DNA of 64,000 bases from DASZBX01 sp035943635 (GTDB lineage Bacteria; Actinomycetota; Actinomycetes; Streptomycetales; Catenulisporaceae). A model generated the notes under the pieces. It was not told the origin of the DNA, did no database searches, and saw only the letters and a list, made by a program, of their open reading frames with translations. Below are positions 16,920 through 25,155 of this stretch, one piece after another. A program made the position numbers and the translations under genes. Numbering within the stretch: position 1 is the first letter of the stretch; each line of letters opens with the position of its first letter. Location: assembly GCA_035943635.1 (NCBI GenBank), contig DASZBX010000007.1, forward strand, positions 80,389 to 144,388, read 5' to 3'.

Positions 16920-19076
16920 ATGCCATCGGACCCACAAAGGATTCAGCGCTTGAGCTCGCCAACGCCAGCGGCCGATCTCCCGGCCGTCGAACCTCCGCAC
17001 TCCGAGGACGGTGCCGCTGCTGGAGCGGACGCCGCAGCTGTTCTTCTGGACGATGAGCCGGAGATTGACACCGGGTCCGTGAGTGGGCCGGAGGGTGTAT
17101 CCGGGCCTGGGGGTGAGCCGAAGGGGGCGGATTCGGCTGCGGCCGAGGTTGCTGGTGACGCTTCGGGCGGTGAAGCGGGGGGTGGGGAGGCTGATGCTTC
17201 TGGCGCTCCGGATGTTGGTGTGCCTGCGGTTGAGGGCGGCGGCGGTGGTGCGGGCGGCGCCGGGGTTGGGGTTGGTGGTTGGCCGGGGTTGATTCTTCGG
17301 CAGTTGCCTGTCGCGGTTCCGCCGCTGGTCTGGTTGGTTCTGGGCTGGCAGCGCCGTTGGATCACTGATGACGGGCTGATCGCGGCTCGGACTGTGCGGC
17401 AGATTCTTGCGGGCAATGGTCCGGTGTTCAATCAGGGTGAGCGGGTCGAGGCGAACACTTCGACGCTCTGGACCTGGCTGCTCGCCCTGGTCACCTGGGT
17501 TTCGCATGCCGACGTCTATGCCGTGATGGTTGATACCGGGCTGGTGCTCGCGCCGGTGGGGCTGCTTTTTGCGTTGCTTGGCGCGCGCAATCTGCATCGG
17601 CGGACCTCGCCGGGGCGGGTCTGTGTTCCGGCCGGTGCTGTGGTCGTGCTTGCGTTGCCGCCGTTCTGGGATTTCGTCACCTCGGGGCTTGAGGATTCGC
17701 TGATCTTCTGCTGGCTTGGGGTGACCTGGTGGTTGGTGACCGGGTTGAACCGGGAGTCGCGGGGGCGGGCTGTCTGGGCGGTTGTTCTGGCTGGGCTCAG
17801 CTGGTTGGTTCGGCCTGACCTTTCTTTGGCCGGGTTGTTGTTTCTCGCGGCGATCTGGCTGATTGTGCGGCCGGGGTTGTGGCGTACGGCTCGGTTGCTG
17901 GTGGCGGGTGGGGTTGTGCCGTTCGCTTATGAGATTTTCCGGATGGGGTATTACGGTCTGCTTGTTCCGAATACGGCGCTGGCCAAGGAGGCGTCGAATA
18001 CGCACGTCTCGGTCGGGTGGGCGTACTTTTTGAACTTCGTTGGACCGTATGACCTGTGGTTGCCGGTTGGTTTGTTGGTGCTGTTGTTGCCGCTTACGGT
18101 TGGTTGGCGGCGTTTTGACCGGGCCGCGTGGGTCGTGTGTGGGGCGGCTGTGGTCGCGAGTGTGCTGATGGCTGGGTATGTTGTGGCCATCGGTGGTGAC
18201 TTCATGCATGCTCGGATGTTGTTGCCGCCGACGTTTACCTTGCTGCTGCCTGTGATGGTTGTTCCGGTTGGTATTCCGCGTCGGTCGGTGGTGGGGGCTG
18301 GGGTTGGAGCTGGGACTGGGGCGTCTACTTCTGGTGGCAGTTCGGCCTCACGGTTGGGTACGTTGGTGCCGGCTGGGCTTTGCTTGGTGGTTTTGCTTGG
18401 GTGGGCTTTTACCTGCGGTATCAGCTGGCGCCTGCCTCAGGCGCCGGGGATGATTCCTAGTAGCGGCATCACTGATGAGCGCGCTTTCTGGGCCGCTCGT
18501 ACTGGTGAGCGTAATCCGGATATCCCGCAGGAGTATGAGCTCGCGATTTTTGGGTCGGCTGATAAGAACGGCACGCTGGCCTGGTCTATTGCGATGAGTG
18601 CTGATTCTGGGCGGCCGCCGGTGTTGTTGTTCGTTCCGCCGGGTGGGTCGAAGCTGATCTCTGTTCCGTTGGATAAGTTGCAGTACTCGGTTGCTGTGCC
18701 TAGCGACATTCTCGGCACCTTGGGTGCGGTTGTGCCGCTGGATGGGCTGGCGATTGATGTGCATGGGTTGTCTTACGCGCTCGGTTCGCATCTGCAGGCG
18801 GGTACGGATGGTCGGGTTGGGCATGACAAGTACGCCGCGCCTGTGTGGATAGTTGCTGAGTACACGACTGTGGCGAGTGTGCCGGGGATTCCGGCTGCGG
18901 ATGTCACGGCCGCTCGTAAGGCGCTGAGTTGTGGTGGGTTGGCGCAGTTGGAGCAGGCTACCGAGGCGCCGATGAGTTGGAGTCGGTTCTGGTCCAATGT
19001 TGTTGATGCGCCTAGCTTGACCAGCCTGCGTGTTTCTAATGATCCGGAGCAGGCTGAAGCGCAGCTTTGTGGTTGA
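16920..19076 (+). CDS. AftB/ZomB-like GT-C membrane glycosyltransferase
   Basis: About 718 residues. An acidic, Gly/Ala-rich N-terminal ~115 residues precede roughly ten hydrophobic segments and a C-terminal extracytoplasmic domain of ~200 residues. The first luminal loop has ITDDGLI (Asp150-Asp151) followed by VFNQGERVEANTSTLWTW, the signature of AftB, the arabinofuranosyltransferase using decaprenyl-phosphoarabinose in mycobacteria, and of related ZomB proteins. ATG 16920 lacks an obvious ribosome-binding site. Family membership is well supported; donor and acceptor sugars here are unknown. Third codon positions use T and G far more than the genome norm. Confidence 0.8.
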   Translation: MPSDPQRIQRLSSPTPAADLPAVEPPHSEDGAAAGADAAAVLLDDEPEIDTGSVSGPEGVSGPGGEPKGADSAAAEVAGDASGGEAGGGEADASGAPDVGVPAVEGGGGGAGGAGVGVGGWPGLILRQLPVAVPPLVWLVLGWQRRWITDDGLIAARTVRQILAGNGPVFNQGERVEANTSTLWTWLLALVTWVSHADVYAVMVDTGLVLAPVGLLFALLGARNLHRRTSPGRVCVPAGAVVVLALPPFWDFVTSGLEDSLIFCWLGVTWWLVTGLNRESRGRAVWAVVLAGLSWLVRPDLSLAGLLFLAAIWLIVRPGLWRTARLLVAGGVVPFAYEIFRMGYYGLLVPNTALAKEASNTHVSVGWAYFLNFVGPYDLWLPVGLLVLLLPLTVGWRRFDRAAWVVCGAAVVASVLMAGYVVAIGGDFMHARMLLPPTFTLLLPVMVVPVGIPRRSVVGAGVGAGTGASTSGGSSASRLGTLVPAGLCLVVLLGWAFTCGISWRLPQAPGMIPSSGITDERAFWAARTGERNPDIPQEYELAIFGSADKNGTLAWSIAMSADSGRPPVLLFVPPGGSKLISVPLDKLQYSVAVPSDILGTLGAVVPLDGLAIDVHGLSYALGSHLQAGTDGRVGHDKYAAPVWIVAEYTTVASVPGIPAADVTAARKALSCGGLAQLEQATEAPMSWSRFWSNVVDAPSLTSLRVSNDPEQAEAQLCG

Positions 19077-19124
19077 TGGGTGCGTGAGGGTTGTCGTTCT
19101 GGTTGCGCCGCCGTGTTGGCGTGC

Positions 19125-19168
19125 GTTTACTGCTATGCCTCCGGCGGGCCCGGAACCCCCAAGGATCC
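19125..19168 (+). repeat. 44-bp dispersed repeat, copy A
   Basis: 42 of 44 bases match 63679-63722. It begins GTTTACTGCT, contains GCCTCCGGCGGGCC and ends AACCCCCAAGGATCC. It lies 48 bases after the AftB-like stop. It is not a simple hairpin and not part of a recognised coding sequence. Confidence 0.8.
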
Positions 19169-19275
19169 AATGGTTCGTGGGCCGGGTTCGGCTGGCGTTG
19201 TTGGTTAGTGCGGGGTGGGTCGGTGCGAGGCGGGCCAGTGCGGGGCTGGGCGGAGCTGGAAAGTGGGGAAAGTGA

Positions 19276-19308
19276 AGCCCGGCCGAGAGAGTGGGTCTCG
19301 GCCGGGCT
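19276..19308. terminator. Strong bidirectional terminator between convergent genes
   Basis: Arms 19276-19288 and 19296-19308 pair perfectly over 13 bases around a seven-base loop. It sits between the 3' ends of the AftB-like gene and pepP and can serve both strands. Confidence 0.85.
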
Positions 19309-19379
19309 GGTGGGGCGGGGTAGAGCGGAGTGGGGTGGGTGCGAGTGGAACAAAGTGGGGCGGGGCGGGATAGCGGGAG

Positions 19380-20933
19380 TCAGGCGGTGGGTCCGGCGCT
19401 GACTTCGCGCATCCACGCCTCTACGTCCTCGGCGCGGCGGGGGAGGCCTGCGGAGAGGTTCTCGTTGCCGTCGGCGGTGATCAGGATGTCGTCCTCGATC
19501 CGGACGCCGATGCCGCGGTACTCCTCGGGGACGGTCAGGTCGTCCGGCTGGAAGTACAGGCCGGGTTCAACCGTCAGCACCACGCCTGCCTTCAGTTCGC
19601 TGTCCACGTAGTCCTCCGTCCGGGCGTGCGCGCAGTCGTGGACGTCCAGGCCGAGCATGTGGCCGGTGCCGTGCAGGGTGAAGCGGCGTTGGAGGCCCAG
19701 TTCCAGTACCCGGTCCACCGGGCCCTCCAGCAGGCCCCACTCCACCAGGCGCTCCGCGAGTACCCGCTGTGCGGCGGCGTGGAAGTCGCGGAACGATGCG
19801 CCGGGCTTCACGGCCGCGATGCCGGCTTCCTGGGCGTCGTAGACCGCGTCGTAGATCTTGCGCTGGAGTTCCGTGAACGTGCCGGAGATCGGCAGGGTGC
19901 GGGTCACGTCGGCGGTGTACAGGGTGTGCGTCTCGACGCCCGCGTCCAGCAGGAGCAGTTCGCCGGGGCGTACCTCGCCGTCGTTGCGGACCCAGTGCAG
20001 GGTGCACGCGTGCGGGCCCGCGGCGCAGATCGAGCCGTAGCCCACGTCGTTGCCCTCGACCCGGGCGCGGCGCCAGAACGTGCCTTCGATCCAGCGCTCG
20101 CTGGTGGCCACCGCCTGGCCCAGTTCGCGCACCACGTCCTGGAAGCCCAGGACGGTCGACTCGCAGGCCAGGCGCATCTGGCCGATCTCCCAGTCGTCCT
20201 TCACCAGGCGGGCGCCGCTCAGGTACACCCTCAGGTCGATGTCGCGCTGTTCGGCCGCCGTCGGGTCCTCGCCGGTGCGCGGCTCGGAGCGGTCCGGTTC
20301 CAGTTCGGTCAGTTTGGCGTCCAGGGCCTGGTCGTGGCCGCGCAGGACCCGGGTGAGCACCTGCGGGCGGGTTTCGGTCGCGGTGGCCAGGTCCTCGGCC
20401 AGGCGGGCCGACTCGCGGGTGGGCAGGCCCAGTTCCGCTGCCGCCTCGGCCAGGGAGCGGCGGCGGCCTACCCACAGTTCGCCCTGGCCGGACAGCCAGA
20501 ATTCGCCGTTCTCCCGGTTGGAGCGGGGCAGCAGGTAGACCAGTTCCTCGTGTCCGCCGGCCTGGGTCGGCTCCAGGACCAGGACCGCGTTCTCCGACTG
20601 GTCGCCGGTGAGGAAGACGTAGTCGCTGACCGGGCGGAAGTTGTAGTCCGTGTCGTTCGCGCGGACCTTGAGGTTGCCGGCCGGGATCACCAGGCGTTCG
20701 CCGGGGAACGCGGCCGACAGCGCCTTGCGCCGCTTGGCCGCGTACGCGGACTGCTCGGCCGGTTCCAGGTCGGCGCGCTCGGTGTCCGCCCAGCCGGAGC
20801 GCATGTTGTCCTGGAGTTCCTGGGACGGCTGGGGGCCCAGGCCGTTCTTGCGGGGCTTCGCCGGCTGCTCCTGCGACTCGGCCGCCTCGTCTCGGCCGGC
20901 CTCGCCCGACTCTTCTACGACGTCGTCGCTCAC
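19380..20933 (-). CDS. pepP: Xaa-Pro aminopeptidase, M24B family
   Basis: 517 residues, ATG at 20933. The first ~45 residues are an acidic, low-complexity extension. An aminopeptidase-P N-terminal domain (AAKRRKALSAAFPGERLVI) is followed by the pita-bread metalloprotease domain. The five dimetal ligands are visible: Asp in LLLDAGVE, Asp in YTADVTRTL, His in HGTGHMLGLDVHD, Glu in TVEPGLYF and Glu in VRIEDDI. It removes N-terminal residues preceding proline in the cytoplasm. It is monocistronic, convergent with the AftB-like gene. Confidence 0.95.
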   Translation of the reverse strand: MSDDVVEESGEAGRDEAAESQEQPAKPRKNGLGPQPSQELQDNMRSGWADTERADLEPAEQSAYAAKRRKALSAAFPGERLVIPAGNLKVRANDTDYNFRPVSDYVFLTGDQSENAVLVLEPTQAGGHEELVYLLPRSNRENGEFWLSGQGELWVGRRRSLAEAAAELGLPTRESARLAEDLATATETRPQVLTRVLRGHDQALDAKLTELEPDRSEPRTGEDPTAAEQRDIDLRVYLSGARLVKDDWEIGQMRLACESTVLGFQDVVRELGQAVATSERWIEGTFWRRARVEGNDVGYGSICAAGPHACTLHWVRNDGEVRPGELLLLDAGVETHTLYTADVTRTLPISGTFTELQRKIYDAVYDAQEAGIAAVKPGASFRDFHAAAQRVLAERLVEWGLLEGPVDRVLELGLQRRFTLHGTGHMLGLDVHDCAHARTEDYVDSELKAGVVLTVEPGLYFQPDDLTVPEEYRGIGVRIEDDILITADGNENLSAGLPRRAEDVEAWMREVSAGPTA

Positions 20934-21112
20934 CGCTGGGTGCCTCCTCGGCTGCTGCTGGTACGGGCTGCCCCCGCGGACCGCCCCTTATTCCGGCCAG
21001 GGTATCTCGTCTCGGCAGCCGGGACTAGCCGGTGTGACCCCAGTGCACCAACCCGGCCCACTGGTACGGGTCCGTCCTGGTGGGGGCGGCGGCGCGCAGG
21101 GCGCGGCGCGGT

Positions 21113-21412
21113 TCAGCCGGGCAGGGCCGTCCGGACGATCGCGTCGATCCGGCGGGCCAGGGTCACGTCCAGGTCGGTCAGGCCGCCGGCCGTGTGGGTG
21201 GTGACCGCGAAACGGACCGAGCGGCCGCGGATGTCGATGTCGGGGTAGTGGTCGAGTTCCCCGGCCGCGGCGGCGGTTCGGGTGGCGAGGTCCATGGCGG
21301 CGGCGAAGGAGTCGGTCTGCACCAGGCGGGACATGGAGTAGGGGCCGCCGAACCAGCCGTCCAGCGTAGTGCGCTCACGTGCTATTTCTTGGTCGTCCAG
21401 GCGGCGTGGCAT
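21113..21412 (-). CDS. Pterin-4a-carbinolamine dehydratase-like protein
   Basis: 99 residues from ATG 21412; a GTG at 21427 would add five. The core ELDHYPDIDIRGRSV followed by TTHTAGGLTDLDV matches the family active-site pattern, with DHYP in place of HHP, which is common in actinobacterial members. It recycles 4a-hydroxytetrahydrobiopterin or acts as a small dimerisation protein. No pterin-dependent hydroxylase is nearby, so the physiological role is open. Confidence 0.85.
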   Translation of the reverse strand: MPRRLDDQEIARERTTLDGWFGGPYSMSRLVQTDSFAAAMDLATRTAAAAGELDHYPDIDIRGRSVRFAVTTHTAGGLTDLDVTLARRIDAIVRTALPG

Positions 21413-21452
21413 ACGCCCATCGTGCACCTGCGGGGGAAGCTTGGAAACACTG

Positions 21453-21493
21453 CGGCGGTGGTGGTGGCCCCTGAGTGGCCTCCACCACCGCCG
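21453..21493 (-). terminator. Terminator of the chitinase gene
   Basis: CGGCGGTGGTGG at 21453-21464 pairs perfectly with 21482-21493 around a 17-base loop, about 55 bases past the chitinase stop on the minus strand. Confidence 0.7.
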
Positions 21494-21516
21494 TGGTGCG
21501 TGCTATGTGCTGGTTA

Positions 21517-21539
21517 GTTACTTACTTGGTTACTTACTT
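21517..21539. repeat. Short tandem GTTACTTACTT repeat
   Basis: Two copies of the 11-mer at 21517-21527 and 21529-21539, AT-rich against the background, between the chitinase stop and its terminator. Function unknown. Confidence 0.6.
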
Positions 21540-21547
21540 AATGTGTA

Positions 21548-23875
21548 CTACGCGAGGGAGAAGTCGTCCGCGTAGTAGGTCGGCTGGCCATACCATCCGT
21601 GTACCCAGATCGTGACGCTGGTCGTCGAGGCGCCGGTGGTGAAGGTGGTGGACAGTTGCTGGTAGCCGGACGTGCCCGGGGTCCAGGAGGAGGTGTCGGT
21701 GCCACCGGTTCCGGTGTCGCCGAGGTACACGTAGCTGCCGTTGACCCAGGCCGACAGGGTGTACGTGGTGTTCGGCTTGACGGTGACCGTCTGCGAGCAC
21801 TGCGCGTCATCGGTCACGCTCGGGGCGCCGGACAGGGCGTGCGTGCCGGAGTGCACCGGGGTGGTGACGACTGACGCGAGGTTGTTGGAGCAGGTCCACG
21901 GCGCGAGGCTGCCGGTCTCGAAGCCGCCGTTGGCGACGCCGGTGCCGCTGGGGGCGGTCGTCGTGGGCGGCGTGGAGGCCGGGGCGGTGGTCGCCGGGGC
22001 GGTGGTGGCCGGCGGGGCGGTCGTGTGCGGTGCAGTCGCGGTGGCTGTCGGGCCGGCCGTCGAGCCGCCTCCGCAGGCGCCGTCGTCGGTCCAGACGGCC
22101 TGGGAGTTGTTGCCGGGGATGTCGCCCTGGGTCCACCACTTGGCGGTCCACTGGTGGCCGTTGTAGGACACGATCGCGCCGCCGTTGTACGCGGTGGTCG
22201 AGACCCACGCCGCGGCGGTGCAGGTGCCGGTGCCGCCGGTCGGGGCCGCGGTGGCCGTGGCGCTCGCCGTGGCGGTGGCGCTTGCCGTGGCCGTGGCGGT
22301 CGCCGACGCGGTGGCCGAGGCGGTCGCGCTGGCCGAGGAGCTGGCCGGGGCGGTGGGCGCGACCGGGCAGCTGCCGGCTGAGCCGTTCATGTCGGTCGAC
22401 GCGTCGTTGAGCAGGGTCGCCGCCGGGTCTAGGTCGTCGAGCGAGAACATCATGAACCCGCCCAGGCCGTTGCAGTGGGCGTAGTCGGCCCGGGCCTGGA
22501 TGGACTGCGCGTCCTCGCCGCCGTAGAAGTTGTTGCCGTCATAGAAGTACGCGGAGTCGGTGGTCGAGTCCCAGAAGGTGTCCGAGGGGTTGTTCACCGT
22601 GCCCTGCAGTTCCTTGTACATGGCGGTGCCCGGCACGTTCCCGGAGTCGGTCTGCCCGGCCGACGGGCCGGTCGCGCTCTGGTAGAGGCCGTGGTTGGGT
22701 CCCGCGGGCACTCCGGTCCAGCCGCGGTAGTAGAACGGCAGTCCGAGGGTCAGTCTGCTTGGTGGGAAGCCTCCGGTGATGCCGTATTGGGAGTCGCCGA
22801 CGGTCCAGGCTCTGACCGAGTTGTCGATGCTGAACGTCTCGTTACCGGGGGCGACCTTCGGCTCGGGGGAGTTCGGGTTCGCGTACAGCGGGTCCTGTTC
22901 GTCGGCCGGGCCGGTCGGGTTCCAGGCGCCGTACATGTCGTACGACATCAGGTCGCCGAAGGTCAGGTACTGGCCGATCTGGTTGGTCTGGATCTTCGCG
23001 ATGTTGTCCTGGCCGGCCGGCAGGGCGGCGGACAGGGCGTAGGACTTGCCGTTGGCGGTCCCGGCCGTGTTCAGCTCGCTGCGGAACTCGCCGAGCAGCG
23101 CGGTGTAGTCGGCGGTGTCGTTGGGCGAGGTGATGTTGCCCAGGTGCCCGCTGGTCGACGCCGGGTACTCCCAGTCGATGTCGAAGCCGTCGAAGATGCC
23201 CGCGGCCGTGCCGGTGCCGCCGAAACCGGCCTGCGAGGGCAGGTTGCCGTCGAGGAACATGTCGACGCAGGAGGAGACGAACTTCTGCCGGGAGGCCGGG
23301 GTGGCGGCGACCTCGGAGAAGTACTTGGAGTAGGTCCAGCCGCCGATCGACAGCAGGATCTTGAGGTTGGGGTACTTCGCCTTCAGCTCCTTGAGCTGGT
23401 TGAAGTTGCCCGCGATCGGCTGGTTCCAGACGTCCGCGGTCCCGTTGACCGCGGTGCCCGCGTCGAAGGTCTTCTGGTAGTCGGCGTACGCGTCGCCGGC
23501 GCCGTCGCCCGCGTTCGGGTCGTTCTCCCCGGCCGGGTCCGGGTCGCTCGCCTTGGTGCTCTCCATGCAGGTCAGGTTGGCCGGGTCGATGTTCTCGAAG
23601 TCGTAGATCAGGTAGTTGAGGTTCCCCGCGATGCCCTCGGTGTCCAGGTTCTTCAGGTAGAAGGCGTTCTGGTAGATCGACCACTGGTCGAAGTAGGCGA
23701 CCTTCAGGCCGCCGGAGGTGGCGGCCGCGCCGGTGGTGTTCCCGGCCGCCGCGAGGGCGGTGCCCGACTGGGTGAGCAGAACGCCGCCGGTGGCGGCGAT
23801 CACGGCCGCGGCGGCGGCAGTGGCGATCAGGCCTCTGCTTCGGTGGCGTCCCTTGACGCGGAGACTGCGCAACAA
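21548..23875 (-). CDS. Secreted multidomain GH18 chitinase
   Basis: 775 residues. A TTG start at 23875 is chosen because AAGGAG lies nine bases upstream and a normal Sec signal peptide (basic, then Ala-rich hydrophobic, residues 1-42) follows directly. The GH18 catalytic domain spans about residues 50-500 with GFDIDWEYP, catalytic Glu236. A Ser/Ala/Thr linker leads to a CBM5/12-type chitin-binding module (WVSTTAYNGGAIVSYNGHQW). A second Thr/Pro linker leads to a C-terminal beta-sandwich carbohydrate-binding module (GVANGGFETGSLAPWTC to the end), resembling CBM16/CBM4. It degrades chitin outside the cell. Two DasR-like boxes lie upstream. Confidence 0.93.
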   Translation of the reverse strand: MLRSLRVKGRHRSRGLIATAAAAAVIAATGGVLLTQSGTALAAAGNTTGAAATSGGLKVAYFDQWSIYQNAFYLKNLDTEGIAGNLNYLIYDFENIDPANLTCMESTKASDPDPAGENDPNAGDGAGDAYADYQKTFDAGTAVNGTADVWNQPIAGNFNQLKELKAKYPNLKILLSIGGWTYSKYFSEVAATPASRQKFVSSCVDMFLDGNLPSQAGFGGTGTAAGIFDGFDIDWEYPASTSGHLGNITSPNDTADYTALLGEFRSELNTAGTANGKSYALSAALPAGQDNIAKIQTNQIGQYLTFGDLMSYDMYGAWNPTGPADEQDPLYANPNSPEPKVAPGNETFSIDNSVRAWTVGDSQYGITGGFPPSRLTLGLPFYYRGWTGVPAGPNHGLYQSATGPSAGQTDSGNVPGTAMYKELQGTVNNPSDTFWDSTTDSAYFYDGNNFYGGEDAQSIQARADYAHCNGLGGFMMFSLDDLDPAATLLNDASTDMNGSAGSCPVAPTAPASSSASATASATASATATATASATATASATATAAPTGGTGTCTAAAWVSTTAYNGGAIVSYNGHQWTAKWWTQGDIPGNNSQAVWTDDGACGGGSTAGPTATATAPHTTAPPATTAPATTAPASTPPTTTAPSGTGVANGGFETGSLAPWTCSNNLASVVTTPVHSGTHALSGAPSVTDDAQCSQTVTVKPNTTYTLSAWVNGSYVYLGDTGTGGTDTSSWTPGTSGYQQLSTTFTTGASTTSVTIWVHGWYGQPTYYADDFSLA

Positions 23876-23994
23876 GGCGGTCTTCTCCTTCTCGATCGGT
23901 GGCTGCGATCCGGGAGCGATGCGCCGTCGCCGTGGACCGAAGAAGTGTGCGGACTGGGGTGATTGTGGAGTGGGCGGAGGCGGGGTGTCAAGAG

Positions 23995-24006
23995 TGGTGT
24001 AGTCCA
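23995..24006. promoter_or_regulatory. DasR-like operator, distal to the start by 120 bases
   Basis: TGGTGTAGTCCA matches the palindromic DasR core TGGTCTAGACCA at 10 of 12 positions. DasR is the GntR-family N-acetylglucosamine-6-phosphate-sensing repressor of streptomycete chitinase genes. Confidence 0.6.
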
Positions 24007-24008
24007 AT

Positions 24009-24020
24009 AGGACTAGACCA
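24009..24020. promoter_or_regulatory. Second DasR-like operator
   Basis: AGGACTAGACCA matches the same core at 10 of 12 and lies two bases from the first box (14 bases centre to centre). Tandem copies recall the direct repeats of Streptomyces chitinase promoters. Confidence 0.6.
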
Positions 24021-24289
24021 ATTGGGATTGTGGGAGGTGGAGGGGTGGTGGGCGGGAAGGATAACGGGGGCTTAATAAAATCCAGGTAAACCGGGTCATC
24101 GAGCTTGACCGTGGCATCAGGGTCTTGAGTGCTTGCGGGGTTGGCCGTGGCGTCCGCTGGTTCGTCTGGTGAGGTGTCCTCGGGCTCGTCGGGTGGTGGC
24201 CCGTGCCCGCCGAGAGTTGCGTGCATACCGGGGTCGTGATGCTCGGACCTCGTAGCAGGGGGCCGATTCCGGTGAGGCCGGGCCGGGGG

Positions 24290-24295
24290 CATAAT
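24290..24295 (+). promoter_or_regulatory. -10 element, probable leaderless transcript
   Basis: CATAAT is one base from TATAAT and lies eight bases before GTG 24303; no ribosome-binding site is present. Confidence 0.45.
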
Positions 24296-24302
24296 CCTCG
24301 GT

Positions 24303-24674
24303 GTGGACGTGCGGCGGCTCGCGGTAATCGACATGTACGGCTCTCGTGGCACGATGCGCCGACGGCGGATCGTCGTGGCGGAGTTCGTCGGTGGTGTGAT
24401 CGCCGGGGCGGGCTTCGGTACGTGGCTGCTGATTGCCTCGTCCGGCCCCACCTCTTGGGTGTTCGCGCTCTGGGTGCTGGGCGTGGGATTGAACTATGCG
24501 CCCCTGGCGGCGTACGCGATCGCGCTGGGGCGCCCCGGCGTCCTGGATGCGGAGTTGGCCGGCGTTGATACAGGCCGTGAGTCGCGTCGTTACGGCCTGC
24601 TTCAGTTCTGGATTCTTGTGCCGTTCGCCTTGGTGGTGTCGGCCGTGCGTGATGTGGCCTCGCGGCGCGCGTAG
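24303..24674 (+). CDS. Small conserved integral membrane protein
   Basis: 123 residues from GTG 24303; ATG 24333 and 24354 are alternatives. After a basic start there are three hydrophobic segments (around residues 28-47, 53-76 and 100-115) with LGVGLNYAPLAAYAIAL between the second and third, a pattern common in uncharacterised actinobacterial membrane proteins. No enzymatic motif. Function unknown. Confidence 0.7.
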   Translation: MDVRRLAVIDMYGSRGTMRRRRIVVAEFVGGVIAGAGFGTWLLIASSGPTSWVFALWVLGVGLNYAPLAAYAIALGRPGVLDAELAGVDTGRESRRYGLLQFWILVPFALVVSAVRDVASRRA

Positions 24675-24677
24675 CCT

Positions 24678-24700
24678 CCGCCGGGTCCTCGTCCCGGCGG
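24678..24700 (+). terminator. Putative terminator after the small membrane protein
   Basis: CCGCCGGG at 24678-24685 pairs with CCCGGCGG at 24693-24700 around a seven-base loop, four bases after the stop. Confidence 0.55.
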
Positions 24701-24719
24701 GATTGTCGGAGCCTGTGCA

Positions 24720-24905
24720 GTGCTCGAACTCCGCGCCGTCAGGAGCGGCGGTGACTTCGAGCACTACATCGGCACCGGCCACCTCCTGCTCGGCCTGATC
24801 CGCGAAGGACGGGGCGTCGCGGCCAAGGTACTGGTCGAGGCCGGGTGCGACCTCGACGATCTGCGCGACCACGTCACCCGAATGATCGCGCCGAAGACCG
24901 AATGA
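24720..24905 (+). CDS. Stand-alone partial Clp_N repeat protein
   Basis: 61 residues from GTG 24720, with GGAG about nine bases upstream. HYIGTGHLLLGLIREGRGVA then AKVLVEAGCDLDDLRDHV is one half of the double Clp repeat (Clp_N) found at the N-terminus of ClpC and ClpA, where it recruits substrates and adaptors. The other half and the AAA+ modules are missing. It may be a decayed gene or a true mini-protein that mimics the ClpC docking domain; the ribosome-binding site argues mildly for expression. Confidence 0.5.
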   Translation: MLELRAVRSGGDFEHYIGTGHLLLGLIREGRGVAAKVLVEAGCDLDDLRDHVTRMIAPKTE

Positions 24906-25155
24906 CCTCGAGATCGGTCCGACCCGGCTGGTTCGTGCGCGGCCGGCGCGCGCGACAGCGGTATCGAGCACCACCGCCCGCCCGGATGCGGTAGCCCCCG
25001 TGCGGGCGGCGGGGCCGCGGCCGACGAGCGCGAGTTGTCGAGCGCGCGGACCACTGCGATCATCCAGTTAGCCGCGGCGCGACCCCCGGCGCATCCCGGA
25101 GCGCGCGAACAGGCGACCGGGTTTACCCTGGTGGCCACACTTGCTCACCCCGCCT

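Larger units (their letters stand above)
23876..24302. other. 427-base divergent intergenic region
   Basis: It lies between the chitinase and a small membrane-protein gene. It holds the DasR-like boxes, the chitinase promoter and a CATAAT element for the divergent gene. The minus frame stays open across it in phase with the chitinase, but that reading is Pro/Asp-rich, has no ribosome-binding site and would bury the signal peptide. Confidence 0.5.

Noticed and set aside
23876..24451. In-frame N-terminal extension of the chitinase.
   Set aside because: It would bury the signal peptide and translate the operator region; AAGGAG plus TTG 23875 explains the start.
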